DNA of 64,000 bases. Source: JAFGFY01 sp964520425 (GTDB lineage: Bacteria; Desulfobacterota; DSM-4660; Desulfatiglandales; HGW-15). Location of the stretch: NCBI GenBank assembly GCA_964520425.1, contig CAZFMX010000007.1, positions 6,580 to 70,579 of the forward strand. Reading direction: 5' to 3'. Under the pieces are notes generated by a model. The model ran no database searches and was not told where the DNA came from. It saw nothing but the letters and a program-made list of their open reading frames with translations. Positions 44,701-53,813 of the stretch are shown in pieces (position 1 is the stretch's first letter; each line of letters opens with the position of its first letter). The translations under genes were made by a program, and so were the position numbers.

Positions 44701-45686
44701 TCATGTCAAGGCTCAAAGAGAGCTCTCAGACCAGACATATTCCCGTTCATTTCATATCCGGTTCTGACATGAACCTTGACGCCTTGAGAATGGGCGCGGT
44801 CGGTTTTATCACCAAACCGGTGAGTATGGAGCAACTTAACGAGGCTTACGGAACCATAGAACAGGTCATCTCGACAACAGCCAAGAATCTTCTCCTTGTC
44901 GAAGATAACGAAACGCAAAGAAAGGCCATCATCGAACTCATAGGAAATGGAGATATTCATATCACTTCCGCCTCTACGGGTCAGGAGGCCTATAATCAAC
45001 TCACTGCAGGAAATTTCGATTGCATGATTCTCGATCTGGGTCTTCCAGACATGTCAGGTATGGAGCTTCTGGAGAAGATCAGAAATGACGAAGACATTAT
45101 GCGCGTACCCATTATTGTCTATACAGGGCGGGATCTCACAAAAGAGGAGAAGATGACACTCGATGAATATGCGGAGAAGGTCATCATAAAAGGAGCCAAA
45201 TCCCCGGAAAAGCTGCTGGATGAGACGACTCTATTCCTTCACCGGATTGAGGCGGACCTCCCTGAGCAACAAAGACAAATGCTACGAATGATTCACGATA
45301 AGGAATCCATCCTAAAAGACAAAAATGTCCTGCTGGCAGATGATGATATGCGAAATGTCTTTGCCATCTCCAACACCCTTGAAGAGAAAGGGATGAACGT
45401 GTTAGTGGCTAAGAATGGAAAAGAGGCACTGGAGTGTCTGGACAGCAGGCCTGATGTCGATCTGGTATTGATGGATATCATGATGCCCGAAATGGATGGA
45501 TATGAGGCTATACGGGAAATCAGGAAAAAAGATAATCTCCAGAAGCTCCCGATCATTGCCCTCACGGCAAAGGCCATGAAGGGAGACAGATCCAAATGCA
45601 TTGAAGCGGGGGCCAATGACTACTTGGCAAAACCGGTCGATACTGAAAAGCTCTTCTCTATGTTGAGGGTGTGGCTGTATGGCTAG
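41781..45686 (+). CDS. Membrane hybrid histidine kinase with GAF and three receivers
   Basis: 1301 residues. Membrane helices at about 11-33 and 288-310 enclose a helical periplasmic sensor. Then a GAF domain (about 330-480), a coiled coil with three 28-residue repeats (495-578), HisKA with phospho-acceptor His617 (ANMSHELRTPLN), the ATPase domain (DTGIGIP, GTGLGLSIS), a Pro/Lys-rich linker (about 850-905) and three receiver domains with phosphorylatable Asp963, Asp1085 and Asp1232. No HAMP domain is apparent. It is first in an operon with CheR, CheB and a second hybrid kinase. It would sense an external signal and relay phosphate to several receivers. Confidence 0.93.
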   Translation: MINSKKTLIGSLVGYSAVVLLIAIVGAISVFQIGILGENVEYLAKNVAGRVKNSTELEPALLNMKNAVEMFVQSNRDDRSEADKSIKNVNQVLETAEDEIKEGDGLETLKEIKQLTNDYIEQYQAIANDISRRNKNQSSIVSIGNDIYEDLEILSKDHQGGVLADRIARMKNRFIEATVDVEKFFVTYDPQYATSTEDKIAEILDEFASDRVEELQDVMYAIEDDYLDTFLGVTSVISRMSQMIEQDLFPIAPKIMALTKKISVSGWADMETARESAESRVDSTRTLIIILGIFAIGLGMLIGFISSTRTAAAEKENERQSFLQTGQTKLNEKIRGEKDLPTTATNIITYLCEYLGAKVGAFYVFGAETKMLQLLGTYAYQERKNISSEFKLGEGMVGQAGLEKKSIMITECPDDYIHVSSGLGNTPPRNIVLYPVVLGDVLMGVMEIGWLKEPSEVQLAFLNQVDENIAIAVNSAIARSNLNYLLEQTQEQAEKLKNQQEELRASNVELEEQSKILRESEAKLKDQQEELRAANEELEEQGKILRDSEARLQVQQEELKATNEELEEQTELLRQQKEDIARKNADLERATVLIEEKAADLAMANKYKSEFLANMSHELRTPLNSMLLLSKLLADNKDGNLTDKQKEFAETIHTSGAELLSLINDILDLSKVEAGKLDINLEEANLTEFAKSIERNFKHLAENKGIFLNVNQASDLPNAILTDRQRLDQVVRNLFSNALKFTSEGGITLTISRPDDETDLSQIGLDRESTIAFSVTDTGIGIPEEKQKVIFEAFQQADGTTSRKFGGTGLGLSISRELAKLLGGELRLKSEEGKGSTFTLYLPEVLERRGKQPSPPSQKPSPEKPSKVKEAPPQRRSTDAPQKADSEKSEPPQFSPGLEMIHDDRKDTSPSDKSILIIEDDPKFAKILCDLSREKGFKVLVAGDGETGLHFADYYLPSAIILDIGLPGIDGFAVMSRLKESSQTRHIPVHFISGSDMNLDALRMGAVGFITKPVSMEQLNEAYGTIEQVISTTAKNLLLVEDNETQRKAIIELIGNGDIHITSASTGQEAYNQLTAGNFDCMILDLGLPDMSGMELLEKIRNDEDIMRVPIIVYTGRDLTKEEKMTLDEYAEKVIIKGAKSPEKLLDETTLFLHRIEADLPEQQRQMLRMIHDKESILKDKNVLLADDDMRNVFAISNTLEEKGMNVLVAKNGKEALECLDSRPDVDLVLMDIMMPEMDGYEAIREIRKKDNLQKLPIIALTAKAMKGDRSKCIEAGANDYLAKPVDTEKLFSMLRVWLYG
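43263..43514 (+). repeat. Three 84-base tandem repeats coding coiled coil
   Basis: Units begin at 43263, 43347 and 43431. Each codes 28 residues of the type KLKxQQEELRAxNEELEEQ, four heptads. The first two units are very similar at the base level, the third less so. Whole-heptad length means that gain or loss of a unit keeps the coil register between GAF and kinase. Confidence 0.88.
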
Positions 45687-45740
45687 AGGGATAATAGGGC
45701 TAGCACACCATATATACCACTCAGGGAGTCTATAAACAAT

Positions 45741-46562
45741 ATGTCAACAGCTGATAGCCAAAAAATAGAAATCGACCTTCTCCTGCAGGCCATAGCCAGG
45801 AAATATGGGTATGATTTCAGAAACTATGCCAAGGCCTCCATAAAACGAAGGATCATGAATGTCCTCGCGACGTCCGGGATCAAAACGATCTCTGAGATGC
45901 AACACAAGCTTCTCTATGACAAACAGTTTTTTGAAACTCTACTTTTAAAGCTTTCCGTAAATGTTACCGAGATGTTTCGAGATCCGTCCTTTTACAGGGC
46001 CATCAGAAAAGAGGTCATTCCTCAACTGAAACCCCGTCCGTTCATAAAAATATGGCATGCGGGGTGTGCGACTGGTGAAGAGGTCTATTCCATGGCCATC
46101 CTCCTGAAGGAGGAGAACCTCTACGAAAAGGCATGGATCTATGCGACGGACTTCAATGAACAGGTCCTCAAAAAGGCAAGAGAGGGAATATATCCCATCG
46201 ATATGTTGAAGAAATATTCCTCCAACTATCAAAGAGCCGGAGGCACCTCGTCGCTTGCGGATTACTATACAGCTCGCTATGATTTCGTCATCATGGAAAA
46301 CTCTCTAAAGAGAAATATCGTCTTCTCCGATCACAACTTGGTCACGGACGGAGTTTTTGCTGAAATGGACCTGATCCTATGCAGGAATGTGTTGATATAT
46401 TTTGACACCAAGTTGCAGAATCATGTATTCAAGCTTTTTCGAGACAGTCTAAGTGAAAATGGCTTCCTCTGCCTGGGTTCCAAAGAAACGGTCAAATTCT
46501 CGGAATACGCAGATGATTTTGAGGATGCTGTGGGTAAGGAAAAGATTTACAGAATGAAATAG
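45741..46562 (+). CDS. cheR: CheR-type protein-glutamate methyltransferase
   Basis: 273 residues. The helical N-terminal domain is followed by KLSVNVTEMFRDPSFYRA and the SAM loop IWHAGCATGEEVYSMA. DLILCRNVLIYFD is the family's conserved strand. No TPR repeats are attached. CheR methylates Glu side chains of chemoreceptors, but no receptor gene is here. The likely substrate is a membrane kinase, perhaps the neighbour with Glu-rich coiled coil. Confidence 0.93.
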   Translation: MSTADSQKIEIDLLLQAIARKYGYDFRNYAKASIKRRIMNVLATSGIKTISEMQHKLLYDKQFFETLLLKLSVNVTEMFRDPSFYRAIRKEVIPQLKPRPFIKIWHAGCATGEEVYSMAILLKEENLYEKAWIYATDFNEQVLKKAREGIYPIDMLKKYSSNYQRAGGTSSLADYYTARYDFVIMENSLKRNIVFSDHNLVTDGVFAEMDLILCRNVLIYFDTKLQNHVFKLFRDSLSENGFLCLGSKETVKFSEYADDFEDAVGKEKIYRMK

Positions 46563-46595
46563 ATAATTCATAGCAGATGATCCTGAGAAGAGAGA

Positions 46596-47189
46596 ATGAA
46601 ATATGAAGCAATAGTCATAGGCGTTTCCGCAGGAGGGATGAATGCCTTAAGCACGGTCCTACCGCATCTACCGGATGATTATGCCATTCCTATTATTATC
46701 GTCCAGCATATGGACCCCAACTCCCGTGACTATCTGTCCGATCATCTGAATCGTAAATGCAATATCCAAGTCAAAGAAGCAGAAGACAAGGAAAAGATCA
46801 TGAACGGGGTTGCCTATATTGCCCCTGCGAATTACCATCTACTGTTGGAGGAAGACCGAACATTCTCATTATCTGTTGACGATTTGGTCAATTACTCAAG
46901 GCCCTCCATTGATGTCATGTTTGAAACGGCTGCCGACGTATATAGAAGAAGACTCGTGGGGGTGGTATTGACTGGTGCAAATGCTGACGGCAGTAAAGGG
47001 CTCACAAAGATAAAAGCGCTAGGAGGTCTGGCTATTGTGCAGGATCCGGCGACAGCCCATGTGGATTATATGCCGAAAGCTGCTATAGCTTCTACAAGAG
47101 TGGATCATATTCTACCCCTTGAGGAAATCGCTAGCCTTCTCGCGAAGTTGTCTAATTCTTCCCGTACGGATGAAGAAATGAAGCCATGA
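46596..47189 (+). CDS. cheB: CheB-type methylesterase, catalytic domain only
   Basis: 197 residues. The catalytic triad is Ser11 (GVSAGG), His38 (VQHMDP) and Asp131 (TGANADGS). The receiver domain that normally controls CheB is absent, so control must come from another protein, possibly a receiver of the flanking hybrid kinases. It removes methyl esters made by CheR. Its stop overlaps the next start as ATGA. Confidence 0.93.
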   Translation: MKYEAIVIGVSAGGMNALSTVLPHLPDDYAIPIIIVQHMDPNSRDYLSDHLNRKCNIQVKEAEDKEKIMNGVAYIAPANYHLLLEEDRTFSLSVDDLVNYSRPSIDVMFETAADVYRRRLVGVVLTGANADGSKGLTKIKALGGLAIVQDPATAHVDYMPKAAIASTRVDHILPLEEIASLLAKLSNSSRTDEEMKP

Positions 47190-49312
47190 ACGAAGAAGAA
47201 AAAACAAATATACTCATTGTAGATGACAGGCCGGAAAATCTGTTGGCCCTTGAGAGCCTACTGGAAAACCCTTCTCTGAATATCATTAAGGCGAATTCCG
47301 GCAACGAGGCCCTGGGGCTTGTTTTGCAGCATGATTTCGCACTGGTCCTCCTTGATGTCCAGATGCCCGATATGGACGGCTTTGAAACAGCCGAGCTGAT
47401 GAGGAGCAGCCATAAGACAAAACACATCCCCATTATCTTTGTGACGGCCATCAGTAAGGAACAAAAGCATATTTTCAAAGGTTATGAGGCGGGGGCCGTG
47501 GATTACCTGTTTAAGCCGTTGGACCCACATATCCTGCAGAGCAAAGTCAAAATATTCCTTGACTTGCATAGACAGAAGATGTCTCTCGAAAAGACAAACA
47601 AGAAGATCTTAGAACAACAAAAACAGCTTGAAGAAACAAACAAGCAGCTGGAAGACGCGATCTCAAAGGCCGAATCAGCAAGTAGGGCCAAGAGCGCCTT
47701 TCTAGCTAACATGAGTCATGAGATCCGAACTCCCATGAACGGAGTCTTAGGTTTTACGGATATGCTGCTTAATACGGATCTCAGTGAAGAGCAGCTCGAT
47801 TATGCGAAAACGATAAAGAGAAGCGGCCATTCCCTACTTTCTCTGATTAACGATGTCCTTGATCTCTCAAAGATCGAGGCAGGTGAAATGGATTTTGAAC
47901 AGACTGAATTCGACCTGGAGCTTCTTGCCTATGATGTCTGTGAGTTGATACGACCCAGGGTCATGGAAAACGATGTTGAGCTTCAATGCCATGTTGGGGA
48001 TACTATTCCCTCACACGTAAAGAGCGATCCACTGAGAGTTCGGCAAGTGCTGACCAACCTGATGGGCAATTCTGCCAAATTTACTGAGTCTGGAGTTATA
48101 TCACTTTCCCTTGACATTGAAGAGGAGAAGGACGATCAGCTCAAGTTTCATGTTAAGGTTCGCGATACGGGTATTGGTATTGCTGAAGATAAAATGGACC
48201 GTATTTTTAAACCCTTTGAGCAGGCTGACACATCCACGACAAGAAAGTACGGGGGGACGGGTTTAGGTTTATCCATATGCAAACAGATATCAAATCTTAT
48301 GGGCGGCAACGTATGGGCGGAGAGCGACATAGGTAAAGGGAGTACGTTTCACTTCACCGGCTGGCTAAGAAAAATCGATGGTAAAGAGATCAAGAGATTC
48401 GCCCCCGGATCCCTCTCCGGCAAGAAAGTCCTTATTGTGGATGACAATCAGACCAACCTGGACCTATTTACGCAGGTCTTGAGGTCGGCTGATATGAAAA
48501 CTGTTGCACTGAAATACCCAAAGCAAACTCTATCTGAGTTACAGAAAGCTGTGGATGAAGGAGATCCTTTTGACATTTTCTTGACTGACATACAGATGCC
48601 GGAGATCGATGGGTATGATTTGGGAGAGCAAGTTCGCGGTGCTCAGAAACCATTCTCGAACATCCCTTTGATTGCACTTTCTTCTTCAATGGAAAGAGAC
48701 ACCAAGAGATGTGAAAAAATCGGCTTTAATGGATTCTTGAGTAAACCTGTTCACAGAGACAAACTCTACCGGATGATGGAAAGGATCGTCGCAGAAAAGG
48801 GACACGAACAAGATGGGATCACCAATCAGAAAATCATGACCCAATATACCGTTCGTGAGGATATGAAACATTCTGTCAGTATCCTGCTGGCTGAAGACAA
48901 CCCGGTCAATCAAAAGCTGGCAACGATCATGCTGACTAAGGCCGGGTATAAAGTGGATGTGGCCAACGATGGTGACGAGGCGGTAAAAAAATACACCTCA
49001 TCTCCTGAGGATTTTGACCTGATCCTCATGGATGTTCAAATGCCCCTGATGGACGGTATCGAAGCCACACAGACGATTCGCAATTGGGAAGGCAATAGAA
49101 ACGGGGCAGAGACGACATCGGATGCCGAAACCCAAGATCAGGACTCTGGAGCAAAAAAGGTGCCGATCATTGCCGTGACAGCTGCAGCCATGAAGGGTGA
49201 TAAAGAGAGGTGTTTTGAAGCTGGAATGGATGACTATATCTCAAAACCCATCAGACGAGAGCAGGTCTTTGAGGTTCTTGCCAAACACGTCTTCAATAAG
49301 GAGGCTTCATAA
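47186..49312 (+). CDS. Soluble hybrid kinase: REC-HisKA-HATPase-REC-REC
   Basis: 708 residues, no membrane helix. The N-terminal receiver has Asp57 (LLDVQMPDMDG). HisKA carries His178 (ANMSHEIRTPMN). The ATPase domain has DTGIGIA and GTGLGLSIC. Two C-terminal receivers have Asp468 (TDIQMPEIDG) and Asp616 (MDVQMPLMDG). The N-terminal receiver suggests that phosphate from the 1301-residue kinase switches this second kinase. No DNA-binding or enzymatic output domain is present, so the final output is elsewhere. The gene ends right at a repeat fragment. Confidence 0.93.
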   Translation: MNEEEKTNILIVDDRPENLLALESLLENPSLNIIKANSGNEALGLVLQHDFALVLLDVQMPDMDGFETAELMRSSHKTKHIPIIFVTAISKEQKHIFKGYEAGAVDYLFKPLDPHILQSKVKIFLDLHRQKMSLEKTNKKILEQQKQLEETNKQLEDAISKAESASRAKSAFLANMSHEIRTPMNGVLGFTDMLLNTDLSEEQLDYAKTIKRSGHSLLSLINDVLDLSKIEAGEMDFEQTEFDLELLAYDVCELIRPRVMENDVELQCHVGDTIPSHVKSDPLRVRQVLTNLMGNSAKFTESGVISLSLDIEEEKDDQLKFHVKVRDTGIGIAEDKMDRIFKPFEQADTSTTRKYGGTGLGLSICKQISNLMGGNVWAESDIGKGSTFHFTGWLRKIDGKEIKRFAPGSLSGKKVLIVDDNQTNLDLFTQVLRSADMKTVALKYPKQTLSELQKAVDEGDPFDIFLTDIQMPEIDGYDLGEQVRGAQKPFSNIPLIALSSSMERDTKRCEKIGFNGFLSKPVHRDKLYRMMERIVAEKGHEQDGITNQKIMTQYTVREDMKHSVSILLAEDNPVNQKLATIMLTKAGYKVDVANDGDEAVKKYTSSPEDFDLILMDVQMPLMDGIEATQTIRNWEGNRNGAETTSDAETQDQDSGAKKVPIIAVTAAAMKGDKERCFEAGMDDYISKPIRREQVFEVLAKHVFNKEAS

Positions 49313-49335
49313 CGAGACCTTTGAAAAATGCTCAA
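49313..49335. repeat. Solitary end of the A-type inverted-repeat element
   Basis: CGAGACCTTTGAAAAATGCT and the next three bases match the left end of the elements at 2740 and 22984. It begins on the base after the kinase stop codon and fills most of the 31-base gap to the convergent permease gene. Only this end is present. Confidence 0.8.
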
Positions 49336-49343
49336 AAAACTCC

Positions 49344-50546
49344 TCACTCGGCCCGCAAGGCCTGTATAGGGTCCAATCTTGCCGCATGGCGGGCAGGTAG
49401 GATGCCAGAGAGAAGACCGATTAAGGCCGCTGTGACTTCAGACAGCAAGACATAGGACCAGGATGTATGGGTGGGAAGCGCGGGTACAGTCGCTCCGATA
49501 AGCCACGCTCCTCCTGCGCCGATGACAAGTCCGACGAGCCCTCCTATGCTGGCCAAAGCCACGGCTTCACCAAGAAACAGGAGAAGAACCTGCCTCTGTC
49601 CGGCGCCAACTGCACGAAGAAGGCCAATTTCCGCAGTGCGCTCGTTAACAGCAATGGTCATAATGGTTAGAATCCCGACGCCTCCCACCAGCAAAGAAAT
49701 GGCTCCCAACGCCCCCACAGCAAGTGTCAGGACATCCAGAATAGACCCAAGCACATCCATCATCTGCTCTTGTGTGACGATCGTGAAGTCTTCCGAACCA
49801 TGGCGGGCACTGAGAACTTGTTTAACCTTCTTCACTACCGTATCACTGTCGGCACCTGCGCTGTAAGCCAGATCGATCTCCGCCAGACTCTCGTTATCGA
49901 ACATTTCCATGGCACGTTGAGCTGGAATGTAGACAGCGTCATCCAGATCAAAGCCCAACATCTGCCCCTTGCTTTCCATCACTCCGATAATCCTGTAGCG
50001 TTCACCGCCAACGCGGATACGTTTCCCAAGAGGTGACTGCGTCCCAAAAAGCTCTTTGCGGACTTTACTCCCGATAACCACAAAGGCCCGAGGATTTCTT
50101 GGGTCGTCGTTGGGTAGAAACCGCCCTATGGCCACCATCATGTTCCATACCTCGGGGACGTCCGGCCCCGCCCCGATGATCAACGTCCGTCTACTACGTT
50201 TGCCAAATTCTACTGCGGCATTTCCCTCCACAACAGGAACAACACCCATCACCTGAGGAACCCCTGTCAGGGCCAAAGAATCATTGATGCTTAAAGGGCG
50301 CACATTGCTGATCACTCCCCCGAGAGAAATCCCTTCCGTGATTTCTCTCCCTGGAGCAATACCAATGATGTTGGTCCCGAACTGCGTAAACTGAGCGAGC
50401 ACATAATTCTGCACACCTTTCCCAAGTGAGGTAAGAAGGACGACCGACGCAACCCCTACCGCAATACCCAAGGCCGTAAGAGAACTCCTCATTCGGTATC
50501 CACGTAGGGCACCTAAAGCCAGTCTGAGGGAATCTCTTAAGATCAT
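49344..50546 (-). CDS. MacB-like ABC transporter permease (second copy)
   Basis: 400 residues. A membrane helix at the N-terminus, a periplasmic MacB core domain (about 50-240) and three C-terminal FtsX-type helices (LTLAVGALGAISLLVGGVGI, NERTAEIGLLRAVGA). GGAGG precedes the ATG. It follows a second permease of the same family by seven bases, so the transporter may be a heterodimer of the two. It would move substrates from periplasm outward, driven by the ATPase encoded upstream. Confidence 0.9.
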   Translation of the reverse strand: MILRDSLRLALGALRGYRMRSSLTALGIAVGVASVVLLTSLGKGVQNYVLAQFTQFGTNIIGIAPGREITEGISLGGVISNVRPLSINDSLALTGVPQVMGVVPVVEGNAAVEFGKRSRRTLIIGAGPDVPEVWNMMVAIGRFLPNDDPRNPRAFVVIGSKVRKELFGTQSPLGKRIRVGGERYRIIGVMESKGQMLGFDLDDAVYIPAQRAMEMFDNESLAEIDLAYSAGADSDTVVKKVKQVLSARHGSEDFTIVTQEQMMDVLGSILDVLTLAVGALGAISLLVGGVGILTIMTIAVNERTAEIGLLRAVGAGQRQVLLLFLGEAVALASIGGLVGLVIGAGGAWLIGATVPALPTHTSWSYVLLSEVTAALIGLLSGILPARHAARLDPIQALRAE

Positions 50547-50553
50547 TATTCAC

Positions 50554-51759
50554 CTACCTCCGCGACAGGGCCTGTACAGGATCTAGCCTAGCGGCCCTGT
50601 GTGCAGGGAAGGCCCCGAAGATCAGGCCCACTACCAATGAAACGCCCAAGGAAATCCAAATAGCCCACAGGGGGATGGCAATGGGAAAGGACGGAAAGAG
50701 GCGAGCCATAACCCACATTCCGGAATAGGCCAAACCCAGCCCGAATCCCGCCCCGAGCAGAGAAAGCATGGCCGATTCGGTCAGAAACACCCCTAGGATT
50801 TGCCCTTGGGGAGCGCCCAATGCCTTTAGTAGTCCGATCTCCGAGGTTCTTTGTGACACGGCAATGAGCATCACATTCATGATTAAGATGCCGGCCACAC
50901 TCAGACTGATGGAGGCAATGCCGGCCACAGCAAGGGTCAATGTCAGGAGCAAGTCGTCAAAGGTGGCAACCAAAGCATCCTGGGTGATAATGGTTACATC
51001 GTCTTCTCCTTCATGTCGATCGCGAATAATGCGCCGGATCGCCTCTTCAGCCTTAGGAATCGCCTCACGGTTATCGGCCTCAACCAAGATCCGAAAAAGT
51101 GAGGACGTATTAAACAGATTCAGGGCTGAAGCCACGGGGATCACCGCCACGTCTCCCATATCAAGCCCCATGGATTGACCTTTCTTTGCCATGATCCCAG
51201 TGACCCGAAAACGGCGGTCGCCAATACGAATCCAATCTCCCAAGGCAGACTTCTGACCGAAGAGCTCTCTTTTCAACTTGTATCCCAGCACGCATACCGC
51301 CGTCATTGTTGTGGGATCGCCTTCCGGGATAAAGTTCCCCTGGGACATGGAAAGTTTACGGACCTGATACAATGCCGGCGTAGAACCCAGAACCACGACT
51401 TCCCGTTCCCGCTCTCTCCGTGAGACCGGGGCAGTCCCCAAAGCGATGGGAGCAAGATTTCGGATGGCGGAACTGCGATTCAGGGCCAGTGCATCTTCCA
51501 GGGTCAGGTCCCGGGCTGTCTTTCCTAAAAGTGGGGGGGCACCGCCCACGGTCTCAAACCGACCGGGAAGGACGATGAGTATGTTCGTGCCCATAGAGCC
51601 AAACTGATCAATGACGTATCTCCGAGCCCCTTCTCCGAGGGCGGTCAAGAGCATCACCGATGAAATACCGATGGACATGGAGAGAAGCATCAGAAACGTC
51701 CTGGTGGGAGAGTGTGATAAAGCGCGAAAACTGAATTGAAGAACGTCCTCTGTTTTCAT
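50554..51759 (-). CDS. MacB-like ABC transporter permease (first copy)
   Basis: 401 residues, the same layout as its neighbour: N-terminal helix (LMLLSMSIGISSVMLLTAL), periplasmic domain, and C-terminal FtsX helices with SQRTSEIGLLKALGAPQGQI. The two permeases are clearly related but diverged, so the duplication is old. The gene lies 23 bases after the ATPase. Confidence 0.9.
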   Translation of the reverse strand: MKTEDVLQFSFRALSHSPTRTFLMLLSMSIGISSVMLLTALGEGARRYVIDQFGSMGTNILIVLPGRFETVGGAPPLLGKTARDLTLEDALALNRSSAIRNLAPIALGTAPVSRREREREVVVLGSTPALYQVRKLSMSQGNFIPEGDPTTMTAVCVLGYKLKRELFGQKSALGDWIRIGDRRFRVTGIMAKKGQSMGLDMGDVAVIPVASALNLFNTSSLFRILVEADNREAIPKAEEAIRRIIRDRHEGEDDVTIITQDALVATFDDLLLTLTLAVAGIASISLSVAGILIMNVMLIAVSQRTSEIGLLKALGAPQGQILGVFLTESAMLSLLGAGFGLGLAYSGMWVMARLFPSFPIAIPLWAIWISLGVSLVVGLIFGAFPAHRAARLDPVQALSRR

Positions 51760-51782
51760 GATATTTAGTCAGGGATAAATCC

Positions 51783-52469
51783 TTAGGGAGATGAAGATGC
51801 TGCGCTGTCCGATTCTATCCTTCCGTCCAGCATCCTCACTCTTCTTGTCGCCCGCTGTCCCAATTCAGGATCATGTGTGACAAGAATCAGCGTGATATCA
51901 TCCTTGTTCAAATCCTCCAGAATCTTCACCACGTCATTCCCAGAGGCACGGTCCAGATTACCTGTGGGTTCATCGGCAAGAATGACTTTGGGTTGCATGA
52001 TGGTCGCACGGGCTATGGCCACCCGTTGCCGCTGTCCACCAGAGAGTTGGTCAGGGCGGTGTTTGGCCCTGTCGCTCAGTCCAAGCATGGAAAGTACGGA
52101 TTGAACGCGTGACCTCCTCTCCCCAGGATCAACCCCCGCCAGAACAAGAGGTAGCTCCACATTTTCCGCAGAGGTAAGACGAGGGATCAAATGAAAGAAT
52201 TGAAAAACAAAACCTATCTCATGGCGCCGGACCGATGCCTGTTGAGTGTCGTTCAGATCTGTTGTATCGGTCTTATCGAGGCGATAGAGCCCTTTATCTG
52301 GACGATCCAGAAGACCGATGATGTTCAAGAGGGTGGATTTGCCCGAGCCTGAAGGCCCCATAATGGCGACGTATTCGCCTTGGGGAATGGTCAAATCCAG
52401 GTCTCTGAGTGCATGGACCTTTTCATCGCCCACCTGAAATACACGATGGATGCCTTCTAGCTCGATCAT
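51783..52469 (-). CDS. ABC transporter ATPase (LolD/MacB type)
   Basis: 228 residues. Walker A GPSGSGKST, signature LSGGQRQRVAIARA, Walker B VILADEPTGNLD and the switch His in LVTHDPEL. The sequence is of the MacB/LolD/FtsE group, which powers mechanical transmission across the membrane. The start overlaps the adaptor stop by four bases (ATGA). Confidence 0.94.
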   Translation of the reverse strand: MIELEGIHRVFQVGDEKVHALRDLDLTIPQGEYVAIMGPSGSGKSTLLNIIGLLDRPDKGLYRLDKTDTTDLNDTQQASVRRHEIGFVFQFFHLIPRLTSAENVELPLVLAGVDPGERRSRVQSVLSMLGLSDRAKHRPDQLSGGQRQRVAIARATIMQPKVILADEPTGNLDRASGNDVVKILEDLNKDDITLILVTHDPELGQRATRRVRMLDGRIESDSAASSSP

Positions 52470-53620
52470 GGTTCCTGCTCGATCCGCACGGCTTGAGCGC
52501 CATCCGTGACACCGGCTTGGTCGACGTTGGTGACGACCAACTCCCCAGGATTAAGCCCGGAGAGGACTTCCGTGTATTCCCAATTTGAAAGGCCGATCTT
52601 GACGATTCTTTCTTCAATGATTCCTTTCATGGGCAGATAGACAAAAACACGCTCTTCGTCAAGAACCGTCTCTGTGGGGATACGAAGGACATCCTGGCGA
52701 GCCTCAAGAATGATTTCCGCGTCCGCACTATAGCCGGCCAGGAGTGGGACAATCTCCTCGGGATGAAGCAATTCGACCTCCACATCCACAGTACGTGCCT
52801 GCTTCTCTCGGTCGAGCACGTAGGGGGCAATACGGCGCACCCGGCCTTCAAAACGGCGATCTCCAAAGGCATCAAGGACCACTCTCGCGGGCATCCCCTT
52901 GGAAATAGCCGCAGCATCCACTTCATCGATAGGGGCAGTGACATAAAAACATGTATTATCGATCAGGTCTACCACAGGGGGCGTTGGAATTCCCGGAGGA
53001 GATGGGGTCACATACTCGTTGAGTTCCCCGTTAATCTCTGCCACAATCCCGTCAAAGGGGGCTAGAAGTCGGGTTTTGCTGAGGTTCTCCTTGATCACGT
53101 CCAAACGGGCCTTGTTGGTGAGTACCAGCACCTTGGCTGCCTCACATTCCGCCAAAAGGGCCTTGGCCTGTGTTTCCGCCTTATCGGTCTCTTCTTCTGA
53201 TACGGCTTCAAATACCTGAAGTTTGGAGATTCGATCTGCCTCCCGACGGGTGACTTCGGCATTCAGGCACGCCGAAGTGGCGCGGGCCTTTGCCGATTCG
53301 ACCTCTCGTTCCGCCAAGGCCATTTGCGCCATAAGATCTTTGTTCCAGATCTCCAGCAAAAGCTGACCTTCTTTGACTTTGTCTCCTTCCCGAATCGGCA
53401 GTTTTGAGATCTGGCCGCCGAGACTTGGGGAGAGTTTTGCCCGTCTGCAGGCCTTAACGGTTCCCGCCCGCGTATTCACCACGGTTTGCTCCACAAGCCC
53501 TCGCTCAACAGGTTTCACCACGACTTGAAGGGGATTGGGCTTTGTGTAGTGCCGAACAACAAAGACAGCTGCTGTAATAATCAGGATAACGATGACCCAA
53601 CGGACGATTTTTCGAACCAT
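52466..53620 (-). CDS. Periplasmic adaptor (HlyD/MacA family)
   Basis: 384 residues. A membrane anchor (about 7-24), a lipoyl half (AKLSPSLGGQISKLPIREGD), a helical hairpin (about 85-175), the second lipoyl half (TRLLAPFDGIVAEINGELNEY) and beta-barrel domains. It links the inner-membrane permeases to an outer-membrane channel. No TolC-type gene is in the window. It is first in the four-gene operon. Confidence 0.92.
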   Translation of the reverse strand: MVRKIVRWVIVILIITAAVFVVRHYTKPNPLQVVVKPVERGLVEQTVVNTRAGTVKACRRAKLSPSLGGQISKLPIREGDKVKEGQLLLEIWNKDLMAQMALAEREVESAKARATSACLNAEVTRREADRISKLQVFEAVSEEETDKAETQAKALLAECEAAKVLVLTNKARLDVIKENLSKTRLLAPFDGIVAEINGELNEYVTPSPPGIPTPPVVDLIDNTCFYVTAPIDEVDAAAISKGMPARVVLDAFGDRRFEGRVRRIAPYVLDREKQARTVDVEVELLHPEEIVPLLAGYSADAEIILEARQDVLRIPTETVLDEERVFVYLPMKGIIEERIVKIGLSNWEYTEVLSGLNPGELVVTNVDQAGVTDGAQAVRIEQEP

Positions 53621-53813
53621 ATATTTCTCCCTTAAAAGAAAAGGGTCATGTGAAAATTCGACTCAACATGCCCGTACTTCCTAAGAGGACCTTCATGTTA
53701 AAGGCTGGTTGCGGGGCAATATACACGATCAGGTCTACAGTGTAAAGGTCGGAATATCACAGCACATTCAAACGCCTTGACATCAATCCAACCAAAAGCT
53801 ACAGATTATCTTC

